NCBI GenBank assembly: GCA_913064755.1
Contig: CAJYBQ010000269.1
Span: 1-5,397, forward strand
Source: an uncultured Alphaproteobacteria bacterium
GTDB lineage: Bacteria; Pseudomonadota; Alphaproteobacteria; Minwuiales; Minwuiaceae
Length of the DNA: 5,397 bases
Reading direction: 5' to 3'
Part shown: positions 1 through 4,911 of the stretch, piece after piece
Layout of the letters: every line of letters starts with the position of its first letter
How positions within the stretch are numbered: the stretch's first letter is position 1
The notes under the pieces: model-generated
The model's database searches: none
What the model was told of the DNA's origin: nothing
The model's input: only the letters and a program-made list of their open reading frames with translations
Made by a program: the position numbers and the translations under genes

Positions 1-671
1 CTCGGATTGATCGTCGCCCGCGTCACGATGTAGGCGAAGTAGAGACCCGAGAGCAGCAGGCCCGGCAGCACCGCACCGATGAACAGGTTGCCCACTGAAA
101 CCGCCAGCAGGTTTGCCATCAGCACCAGCATGATCGACGGCGGGATCAGGATCCCCAGCGTGGCACTCGCGGCGATCGTGCCGGTCGCCAGTGCATGTTC
201 GTAGCCCCGGTTGAGCATCGTCGGCAGGGCCAGCAGGGTCATCATGACCACCGATGCGCCGATGATGCCCGTCGTGGCGGCCATGATCGTTCCCATGGCC
301 GTGATCGACAGGGCAAGACCGCCCGGGATGCGTTTCAGCATCACCTGCAGGATATGCAGCAGGTCGGCGGCGACCTGGGACCGTTCCAGCATCGTGCCCA
401 TGAAGACGAAACAGGGAATCGCGACAAGGATCGGGTTCTGGATCGCCCCCGATGCGCCGTCACCGCCCCATACCCGGTTGATGACCTGGAAGAACACCGC
501 GAAATCGATGATTTCCAGGTAGATGCCGATCAATCCGAAGAGCAGGGAAATGCCGCCGAGCGCAAAGGCCACGGGCAGGCCCGTGAACAGCGTCAGGGCC
601 AGCGCCAGGAACATGTAGGCGCCGAGGTAGTCGTAGAGATGGTCGTCAAGCAACCATTCGATGAATTCCAT
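1..671 (-). CDS. dctM: TRAP transporter large membrane subunit (DctM family), partial
   Basis: This is the large, ion-coupled membrane subunit of a TRAP transporter, which moves an organic acid handed over by the periplasmic binding protein across the inner membrane, normally with sodium. The ATG at 669-671 opens a frame that runs off the window edge, so 223 N-terminal residues are visible; family members are usually 420 or more. The protein is very hydrophobic, with segments around residues 17-52, 80-92, 120-150, 160-190 and 195-216. The family motif LGILIPPSIM is at residues 172-181, and the polar stretch AATTGIIGASVVMM at 131-144 is also typical of DctM. The start lies 3 nt after the dctQ stop and has a good ribosome binding site inside the end of dctQ, so the two genes should be co-transcribed and translationally coupled. 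The family call is firm, but the symbol is generic and does not imply C4-dicarboxylate as substrate. Confidence 0.95.
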   Translation of the reverse strand, partial: MEFIEWLLDDHLYDYLGAYMFLALALTLFTGLPVAFALGGISLLFGLIGIYLEIIDFAVFFQVINRVWGGDGASGAIQNPILVAIPCFVFMGTMLERSQVAADLLHILQVMLKRIPGGLALSITAMGTIMAATTGIIGASVVMMTLLALPTMLNRGYEHALATGTIAASATLGILIPPSIMLVLMANLLAVSVGNLFIGAVLPGLLLSGLYFAYIVTRATINP

Positions 672-674
672 GGA

Positions 675-1325
675 TCAGCGCTCCCCGATCGGCTTGGTGA
701 GGATGTCATCCTCGAGAGATACTTTCGGCAGCACGGTCTTGTCGGTGAAGTACTGGAGGTTTTCCTCGGCCCGCTTGCTGTTCTCCTCTGATCCGTAGAG
801 GAAGACGACGGTCCTGATCAGCGTGGCAATGCATGCGGCCATGACCAGGACAAACCCGACAGGCAGGCAGCACTTGATGACGTAACGCCATGGAATGCCG
901 ACGAGCGATTCCGAACCTTCGCCCTGATGATAGGACAGGGTCACCATGTCGACGGACTTCCAGAGTGCCAGGCACAGGAAGGGGATGGCCATGAACAGAA
1001 GGCCGAACAGTTCGATCTTCGCCTGCTTACGGTGCGATGCCATTTCGCGGAAGATGTCCACGCGCACATGGGCATTGGTCAGATAGGCAACGCCGAAGGC
1101 CAGCATCAGCATGACACCGTGAATGTGCCACTGCATGTCCTGCAGGATGAAGGAAATCGAAAAGCCGGTCGCAATGGTGACATCCGCCGACCAGTCGCGA
1201 ATGATGTCGATATTTCGCGTGATGACATCAAACATGATGATGAAGATCAGCGGCACGATGAGCCAGCTGGCGGCCCGACCCACTGATCGTGCGAGCTTGT
1301 CAGCAGCATCTGCAAAATTGAGCAT
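675..1325 (-). CDS. dctQ: TRAP transporter small membrane subunit (DctQ family)
   Basis: This is the small integral-membrane subunit that pairs with DctM in the inner membrane. The 216-residue protein has the four-helix layout of the family: hydrophobic segments near residues 20-37, 66-83, 104-122 and 152-177. The polar stretch LQDMQWH (61-67) before helix 2 and NAHVRVDIF (84-92) after it are the recognisable DctQ signatures; GIPWRYVIKCCLPVGF (143-158) leads into helix 4. A charged tail of about 40 residues follows the last helix, which is on the long side for DctQ. The ATG at 1325 is preceded by a G-rich stretch (GGGG, 8 nt upstream) rather than a classical Shine-Dalgarno. The gene lies 209 nt after the binding-protein gene and 3 nt before dctM. 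The features resemble the mannitol/chloroaromatic (TakQ-like) branch as I remember it, but substrate cannot be inferred from this subunit. Confidence 0.93.
   Translation of the reverse strand: MLNFADAADKLARSVGRAASWLIVPLIFIIMFDVITRNIDIIRDWSADVTIATGFSISFILQDMQWHIHGVMLMLAFGVAYLTNAHVRVDIFREMASHRKQAKIELFGLLFMAIPFLCLALWKSVDMVTLSYHQGEGSESLVGIPWRYVIKCCLPVGFVLVMAACIATLIRTVVFLYGSEENSKRAEENLQYFTDKTVLPKVSLEDDILTKPIGER
681..686 (-). promoter_or_regulatory. Ribosome binding site of the large TRAP subunit gene
   Basis: The minus strand reads GGGGAG here, 9 nt before the ATG at 671. It lies within the last codons of dctQ, so ribosomes finishing dctQ can reload directly on dctM. It supports 671 as the start. 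Confidence 0.7.
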
Positions 1326-1330
1326 ACTAA

Positions 1331-1358
1331 ACGCCCCGTCCCCGTTTTTTTCGGGCGT
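1331..1358 (-). promoter_or_regulatory. Possible leader hairpin covering the dctQ ribosome binding region
   Basis: ACGCCC (1331-1336) and GGGCGT (1353-1358) are perfect 6-nt inverted repeats around a 16-nt loop holding a run of seven T on the plus strand (A on the minus strand). In the transcript, the arm nearer dctQ contains the G run that would serve as its ribosome binding site, so folding could hide it. The A/T run is inside the loop and not after the stem, so this is not an intrinsic terminator. Confidence 0.3.
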
Positions 1359-1475
1359 ACCGGTCCACGCGCCCCGTCCGGGGGCACATGAAAGGCCGCC
1401 TCTTTATCTGAAGATTCGTCGCTGAAGAAACGGCCGACGCGGGGCGCGCGCCGGTCGCCGGATCGTCACGTAGCC

Positions 1476-1520
1476 GCCTGACCGGCACCTCGGACGAAGA
1501 TCGCCGAAGGCCGGTCAGGC
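1476..1520 (-). repeat. 11-bp perfect inverted repeat just downstream of the binding-protein gene
   Basis: GCCTGACCGGC (1476-1486) and GCCGGTCAGGC (1510-1520) are exact reverse complements separated by 23 nt. The loop itself contains a 4-bp pair, TCGG (1490-1493) with CCGA (1504-1507), so the whole can fold as an interrupted stem. On the minus strand it begins 14 nt after the binding-protein stop codon. No U-run follows, which argues against simple termination and fits an RNA-stabilising or attenuating hairpin. A copy of a dispersed palindromic repeat is the alternative. Confidence 0.7.
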
Positions 1521-1534
1521 ATCACGCAATAATC

Positions 1535-2590
1535 TTACTTCAGGTAGCCACGCTCGCCCCAGGCCTTGTAGCTCTCGTGGAACTTGCTGTAGCTCGTGTA
1601 CAGCCGTTCGACGTCGGGGTTGGCGGCACGCTCTTCGGCCAGGACCTCGACCCAGGCGTCACGCAGCTGGTCAAGGACCTCGTTCGACCAGGAGACGTTC
1701 TTCACGCCATCCGCTTCGTTGGCCAGCATGGCCGCGGGCTGCAGTGCCTCACCTTCGCCCATTTCAACGGCGATGTTCGCACCACAGGCCAGTTCGAAGA
1801 TGGCCTTCTTCTGGTCGTCGAGGGCATTCCACTTGTCCATGTTCACCAGGATCTCGTTGGTGGTGGACTGCTGATGCCAGCCGGGGAAGTAGTTGAACTT
1901 GGCGATCTGGTAGAAGCCAAGCGTACGGTCGATGGCGGGCATGGAGAATTCGGTCGCGTCGATGGTACCGAGTTCCAGCGCCGGATAGATGTCGCCGGCC
2001 GCAAGCTGCTGCGTCGACACACCGAACTTCTGCATGACCTTCGCGCCCATGCCGAAGAAGCGCATCTTCAGACCCTTGAGTTCTTCCAGGCTCTTGATTT
2101 CCTTGCGGAACCAGCCAGAAGTCTCCGGCGGGATCATGCCGCAGTAATGGTACTTGATGCCGTCGCGGGCGTAGAGTTCCTCACCGATCTCGACACCACC
2201 GCCGAACATCAGCCAGGAATTGAATTCCAGTGCGCCCGGACCGAATGGCCATGTCGACATGAAGGCAAAGGCGGAGTTCTTGCCCTGGTTCGCACCGGGG
2301 GTGCCGTAACCGGCCTCGAACGCGCCCTGGCTTACGGGATCGTAGTAGGCATAGCCGCCGGCCAGTGCGCCGGGTTCGAACACCTTGATGTCGAAATCGC
2401 CATCGGACGCCCGATTGACCCAATCAGCAACGCGATAGCCCACCGGGCCGATCACGGCGAGGTTCTTGCCGAACGCCGAATGCATCTTCCAGCGGACCTT
2501 CTTGGCCTCGGCATCGCCAGCGGCCAGCGTGAGCGATGCCACCGCAGCGAGAGCAATAGCACCGACACCTTTCATCAATCCTGACTTCAT
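1535..2590 (-). CDS. TRAP transporter periplasmic substrate-binding protein (DctP superfamily, TakP-like)
   Basis: This is the extracytoplasmic solute receptor that captures the ligand in the periplasm and delivers it to DctQM. With the ATG at 2590 it is 351 residues, normal for the family. Residues 1-29 form a clear Sec signal peptide: MKSGLMK, then the hydrophobic GAIALAAVASLTLAA, then a likely cleavage after AEA before KKVRW. The mature part carries the DctP pattern ELKGLKMRFFG (171-181), whose Arg177 fits the arginine that binds the ligand carboxylate in this superfamily. GTIDATEF (208-215) and the LGFYQIAKFNYFPGWHQQST stretch (224-243) place it near the TakP/mannitol-chloroaromatic branch, which binds 2-oxo acids and other monocarboxylates. 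The GTG at 2627-2629 could extend it by 13 residues, but it lacks a ribosome binding site and lies at the predicted transcription start. It is the promoter-proximal TRAP gene; its ligand is unknown. Confidence 0.93.
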   Translation of the reverse strand: MKSGLMKGVGAIALAAVASLTLAAGDAEAKKVRWKMHSAFGKNLAVIGPVGYRVADWVNRASDGDFDIKVFEPGALAGGYAYYDPVSQGAFEAGYGTPGANQGKNSAFAFMSTWPFGPGALEFNSWLMFGGGVEIGEELYARDGIKYHYCGMIPPETSGWFRKEIKSLEELKGLKMRFFGMGAKVMQKFGVSTQQLAAGDIYPALELGTIDATEFSMPAIDRTLGFYQIAKFNYFPGWHQQSTTNEILVNMDKWNALDDQKKAIFELACGANIAVEMGEGEALQPAAMLANEADGVKNVSWSNEVLDQLRDAWVEVLAEERAANPDVERLYTSYSKFHESYKAWGERGYLK

Positions 2591-2605
2591 TTCCCTAGAT
2601 CTCCC
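2591..2605 (-). promoter_or_regulatory. Ribosome binding site that decides the binding-protein start
   Basis: The minus strand shows GGGAG (2601-2605), 10 nt before the ATG at 2590, plus an AGGGAA directly next to the ATG. The upstream GTG at 2629 has nothing comparable. The choice yields a signal peptide of normal length. Confidence 0.6.
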
Positions 2606-2634
2606 AGATTTTGTTTTTTTATTACGCACCTTGT

Positions 2635-2663
2635 ATTCGGGCGGAACATTGCAGCTTTGTCAA
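2635..2663 (-). promoter_or_regulatory. Putative sigma-70 promoter of the TRAP operon
   Basis: On the minus strand a perfect -35 hexamer TTGACA (2658-2663) is followed after exactly 17 nt by CCGAAT (2635-2640), which matches the -10 consensus only in its last three bases. Transcription would begin near 2628, giving an A-rich leader of about 38 nt before the ATG at 2590. The weak -10 suggests a promoter that needs an activator, or a false match; the position and spacing favour a real one. Confidence 0.45.
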
Positions 2664-2667
2664 ACAT
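2657..2667. promoter_or_regulatory. Possible operator overlapping the TRAP -35 box
   Basis: TTGTCAAACAT contains the small palindrome TTTG-T-CAAA (starting one base earlier) and resembles the GntR/FadR-type half-site pattern TnGTnnnACnA except at its last base. It covers the -35 hexamer of the TRAP promoter. GntR-type regulators commonly control organic-acid transport operons. No regulator gene is visible in the window, so this is only a suggestion. Confidence 0.2.
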
Positions 2668-2753
2668 CTATGAGTCCGCCGATGGATCCGGGAACTGGAA
2701 ATTGCGGGAATGGCAGCCTTCGGTTCATACTCCCGAAACGCAGTCTGAATGGG

Positions 2754-2759
2754 GGAGGA
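2754..2759 (+). promoter_or_regulatory. Ribosome binding site of the acyl-CoA synthetase gene
   Basis: GGAGGA within a purine-rich run (2751-2767) lies 8 nt before the ATG at 2768. It is the strongest Shine-Dalgarno in the window and selects this ATG over the in-frame TTG at 2657. I found no convincing plus-strand promoter in 2591-2767. Confidence 0.75.
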
Positions 2760-2767
2760 CGGGGAGA

Positions 2768-4726
2768 ATGGCCAGTGATTTCACATGGGAGCCGACGGCG
2801 GAATACATCGATGACGCCGAACTGACAAAATTCGCGAAAGTACTTGGTTGCGCTGATCATTCAGAGCTTCTTGCCCGGTCGATGGAGGACCCGGACTGGT
2901 TCTGGGATGCCGCGATCAAGGCGCTGGGCGTGCGCTTCGATCAGCCCTACACGCAGGTTCGCGACATCTCCGACGGACCGGTCAATGCCCGGTGGTGTGT
3001 CGGGGGCACGATGAATTTCTGTGACAATGTCCTCGACCGTCATGCGGGCACGCCGGTCTGGCAGAAGCCCGCGATCGTCTGGCATGGGGAGGACGACTCG
3101 GAGCGCGTCCTGACCTATGCCGAGCTGGACGGGAAGGTGCGGGAACTGGCGGCGGGTCTGAAGGCGCTGGGCATCAGGCCGGGCGATGCGGTGGGCATCT
3201 ACCTGCCGGTCCTGCCGGAAACGCCGGTCGCGATCCTGGCCGTGGCGCGAATCGGTGCGATCATCTCGCCGCTGTTCTCCGGCTTCGGTGCCGATGCCAT
3301 CGTGAAGCGGCTGAATGATGCGGAAGCCGTGGCCGTCATCACCGCGGACGAGGCGGTCCGACGGGGCAATGCCATTCCCATGAAGCCGGTGATCGACACG
3401 GCGGCGGACAGCGTGCCGACCCTGCGCCACGTGGTGGTGCTGAAGACCGTCGCGCACGAGGTCTCGCCGCAGACCGCCCGCGATATCTGGTGGCATGACC
3501 TCGATACCTCCGGCGCTGCCACGACCCCGATGGAGATGGTGGATGCGGACCAGGCATTGTTCATTGCCTATACCTCGGGCACCACGGGACGTCCGAAGGG
3601 CACGGTGCTGACCCACTGCGGTTTCACGGTGAAGGGGGCGCTGGATTTCGCCGTCTCCTTCGACCTGAAGCCCGAGGACCGGCTTTTCTGGTTCGCGGAC
3701 TTCGGCTGGGTCACCGGGCCCTATTCCATGGCGGGAACCTTCGCCACCGGCGCGACCTTCATCATCGCGGAGGGCGTGCCCGACTGGCCCGATGTCGGGC
3801 GTATCTGGCGCCTGGCCGCGCATCACGGGGCCACGTTCTTCGGCATCGCGCCCACCGCCATACGCGGCCTGATGCGCCATGGCGCCGAGCATGTCGCGGC
3901 CCATGACCTGTCGTCGATCCGCATCCTGGCCTCGACGGGCGAGCCCTGGACGGAGGAGGCCTGGGTCTGGTTCGCCGAACATGTCGGCGGCAACCGTTGT
4001 CCCATCATCAACGTCTGTGGCGGCACGGAGATCAGCGGTGGCTTCATCGCGGGCAATGTCCTGACACCGCAGCGCGCCTGTTCGTTTGCCGGTCCCCTGC
4101 CGGGCATGGCCACCGACATCGTGGATGCCTCCGGCAACAGCGTCGGTCCCGGCCAGGTGGGCGAGCTGGTCCTGCGCGATGTGTCCATCGGCCTGAGCCG
4201 GGGAATCTGGCGTGATCCGGACCGGTTCGTCGAAACCTACTGGTCGATGTTCCCGGACATGTGGCGGCACGGCGACTGGGCCAGCCGCGACGCGGACGGC
4301 CTCTGGTACGTTCACGGGCGTTCCGACGACACGATCCAGGTCGCGGGCAAGCGTGCCGGGCCGGCCGAGATCGAGGGACTGGTGATGGCCACCGGCCTGG
4401 TGACGGAGGCCGCGGCGGTCGCCCTGCCCGATGCCGTGAAGGGCGAGGCCGTCCTGATCGCGGCGATCCCGGCGGAGGGGGTGCCCACTGACGCTGCCAC
4501 GGCGGGGCGCCTGTCGGCGGCGGTGACCGACGGCCTGGGCAAGGCCTTCAAGCCCGCGCGCATCCTGTTCGTTGCCGATCTGCCGAAGACCCGGTCCCTG
4601 AAGATCATGCGGCGGGTGATCCGCGCGCTGGTCCTGGACGAGCCACCGGGGGACCTGTCCGCGCTGCTCAACCCGGATGCGATCGAGGCGGTGAAGCAGG
4701 CGGCCCGGCAGCCGTCGCAGGCCTGA
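2768..4726 (+). CDS. AMP-forming acyl-CoA synthetase, acetyl-CoA synthetase-like (ANL superfamily)
   Basis: It should activate a carboxylate with ATP to an acyl-adenylate and then to acyl-CoA, in the cytoplasm. The 652 residues match the usual length of acetyl-CoA synthetase. An Acs-type N-terminal region (about 30-90) precedes the large adenylation domain (about 100-520) and the mobile C-terminal domain (about 530-615). Visible core motifs: phosphate loop YTSGTTGRPKG (268-278), DFGWVTG (311-317), STGEP (389-393), GGTE (418-421), ribose-binding Asp503 in RHGDW, hinge GRSDD (517-521), GKRAGPAEIE (527-536) and catalytic Lys612 in PKTRSLKIMRR. Two positions differ from true Acs: Gly418 where Acs has the acetate-restricting Trp, and Leu611 where most relatives have Gly before the catalytic Lys. 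The pattern recalls plant AAE17/AAE18-type enzymes, from memory only. It is divergent from the TRAP operon and precedes a BCCT gene. Class is certain; substrate is unknown and probably not acetate. Confidence 0.95.
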   Translation: MASDFTWEPTAEYIDDAELTKFAKVLGCADHSELLARSMEDPDWFWDAAIKALGVRFDQPYTQVRDISDGPVNARWCVGGTMNFCDNVLDRHAGTPVWQKPAIVWHGEDDSERVLTYAELDGKVRELAAGLKALGIRPGDAVGIYLPVLPETPVAILAVARIGAIISPLFSGFGADAIVKRLNDAEAVAVITADEAVRRGNAIPMKPVIDTAADSVPTLRHVVVLKTVAHEVSPQTARDIWWHDLDTSGAATTPMEMVDADQALFIAYTSGTTGRPKGTVLTHCGFTVKGALDFAVSFDLKPEDRLFWFADFGWVTGPYSMAGTFATGATFIIAEGVPDWPDVGRIWRLAAHHGATFFGIAPTAIRGLMRHGAEHVAAHDLSSIRILASTGEPWTEEAWVWFAEHVGGNRCPIINVCGGTEISGGFIAGNVLTPQRACSFAGPLPGMATDIVDASGNSVGPGQVGELVLRDVSIGLSRGIWRDPDRFVETYWSMFPDMWRHGDWASRDADGLWYVHGRSDDTIQVAGKRAGPAEIEGLVMATGLVTEAAAVALPDAVKGEAVLIAAIPAEGVPTDAATAGRLSAAVTDGLGKAFKPARILFVADLPKTRSLKIMRRVIRALVLDEPPGDLSALLNPDAIEAVKQAARQPSQA

Positions 4727-4756
4727 TCCGGCGATCCGGGCGATGATCCCGACGTC

Positions 4757-4788
4757 ACGGAATGTCGCAAACAGGGCAGGCATTCCGT
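4757..4788. repeat. 8-bp inverted repeat enclosing the first 12-mer
   Basis: ACGGAATG (4757-4764) and CATTCCGT (4781-4788) are exact reverse complements. The 16-nt interval between them contains the 12-mer CAAACAGGGCAG. It could be a hairpin in RNA or a regulator site in DNA. No T-run follows. Confidence 0.6.
4768..4779 (+). repeat. Direct repeat copy 1
   Basis: CAAACAGGGCAG, identical to copy 2 and one base different from copy 3. It is 54 nt upstream of copy 2. Confidence 0.7.
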
Positions 4789-4814
4789 AGCGTCAATGTC
4801 ATCCTGCTGGCACA

Positions 4815-4853
4815 ATTCCGTCAAACAGGGCAGAAAGACCCTGCGTCCGGAAT
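4815..4853. repeat. Nested inverted repeat enclosing the second 12-mer
   Basis: ATTCCG (4815-4820) pairs with CGGAAT (4848-4853), and inside it CAGGG (4826-4830) pairs with CCCTG (4839-4843) around an 8-nt loop. The outer arms are the same hexamer as in the 4757-4788 element but in the opposite order. Confidence 0.5.
4822..4833 (+). repeat. Direct repeat copy 2
   Basis: CAAACAGGGCAG, an exact match to copy 1. The preceding GT gives GTCAAACA, an octamer that also occurs in the divergent promoter region at 2659-2666. Confidence 0.7.
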
Positions 4854-4890
4854 AGTGCGCGCCGCGCCCGGCCGGCCAATCGTGCTGGCG

Positions 4891-4902
4891 CAAACAAGGC
4901 AG
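4891..4902 (+). repeat. Direct repeat copy 3, overlapping the BCCT ribosome binding site
   Basis: CAAACAAGGCAG differs from copies 1 and 2 at one base. Its last two bases start the purine run AGGGGGAA (4901-4908) that serves as ribosome binding site for the ATG at 4912. It lies 69 nt after copy 2. Confidence 0.6.
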
Positions 4903-4911
4903 GGGGAAGCC

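Larger units (their letters stand above)
1326..1534 (-). other. Intercistronic spacer between binding-protein gene and dctQ
   Basis: These 209 nt separate the first and second genes of the TRAP operon. I see no credible coding frame and no convincing internal promoter; the best -10-like hexamer on the minus strand, GATAAA in the 1400-1410 area, has no matching -35. The spacer holds an 11-bp inverted repeat (1476-1520), a short GC hairpin GCCCC/GGGGC (1371-1385), the palindrome GGCGCGCGCC (1443-1452) and the possible hairpin at the dctQ start. Such long structured spacers after a binding-protein gene often let the binding protein be made in excess over the membrane subunits. Confidence 0.6.
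4727..4911 (+). other. Spacer between synthetase and BCCT genes, rich in short repeats
   Basis: The 185 nt hold three near-identical 12-mers and four ATTCCG/CGGAAT half-sites forming two inverted pairs, each enclosing one 12-mer. There is no stem followed by a T-run, so no intrinsic terminator is evident, and no good sigma-70 promoter. The BCCT gene may be read from the synthetase promoter or from a regulated promoter that I cannot recognise. No small coding frame with a ribosome binding site was found. Confidence 0.6.

Noticed and set aside
195..791. Open frame of 198 codons on the plus strand
   Set aside because: It is opposite dctM and the end of dctQ; the Gln/Arg/His-rich composition is typical of a shadow of hydrophobic protein genes.
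1341..1355. CCCG-T7-CGGG resembling a terminator
   Set aside because: The T-run is in the loop and not after the stem, and neither strand has a T-run following a stable stem here.
1577..2584. Open frame of 335 codons on the plus strand
   Set aside because: It is antisense to the binding-protein gene, has no ribosome binding site and no recognisable protein features.
2591..2629. GTG start at 2629 for the binding protein
   Set aside because: It would put 13 charged residues before a complete signal peptide, lacks a ribosome binding site and coincides with the predicted transcription start.
2657..2767. N-terminal extension of the synthetase from the TTG at 2657
   Set aside because: The extra 37 residues lack homology features, the TTG lacks a ribosome binding site and lies in the divergent promoter, and the ATG at 2768 has a strong GGAGGA and gives the normal family length.
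2670..2825. Small plus-strand frame starting with ATG at 2670
   Set aside because: It overlaps the synthetase start in another frame, has no ribosome binding site and no recognisable product.
4725..4749. Three GATCC motifs just after the synthetase gene
   Set aside because: A five-base motif in GC-rich sequence is common; there is no larger repeat unit or symmetry beyond it.
2861..4783. Long open frame (640 codons) on the minus strand
   Set aside because: It is antisense to the synthetase gene, which has complete family motifs. The translation is Arg/Gly/Asp/His-rich with no recognisable domain, as expected for a shadow frame in GC-rich DNA.
4886..4901. Sigma-54-like GG-N10-GC pattern before the BCCT gene
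   Set aside because: The match outside GG and GC is poor, and transcription would start at about the ATG at 4912, leaving no room for the ribosome binding site.
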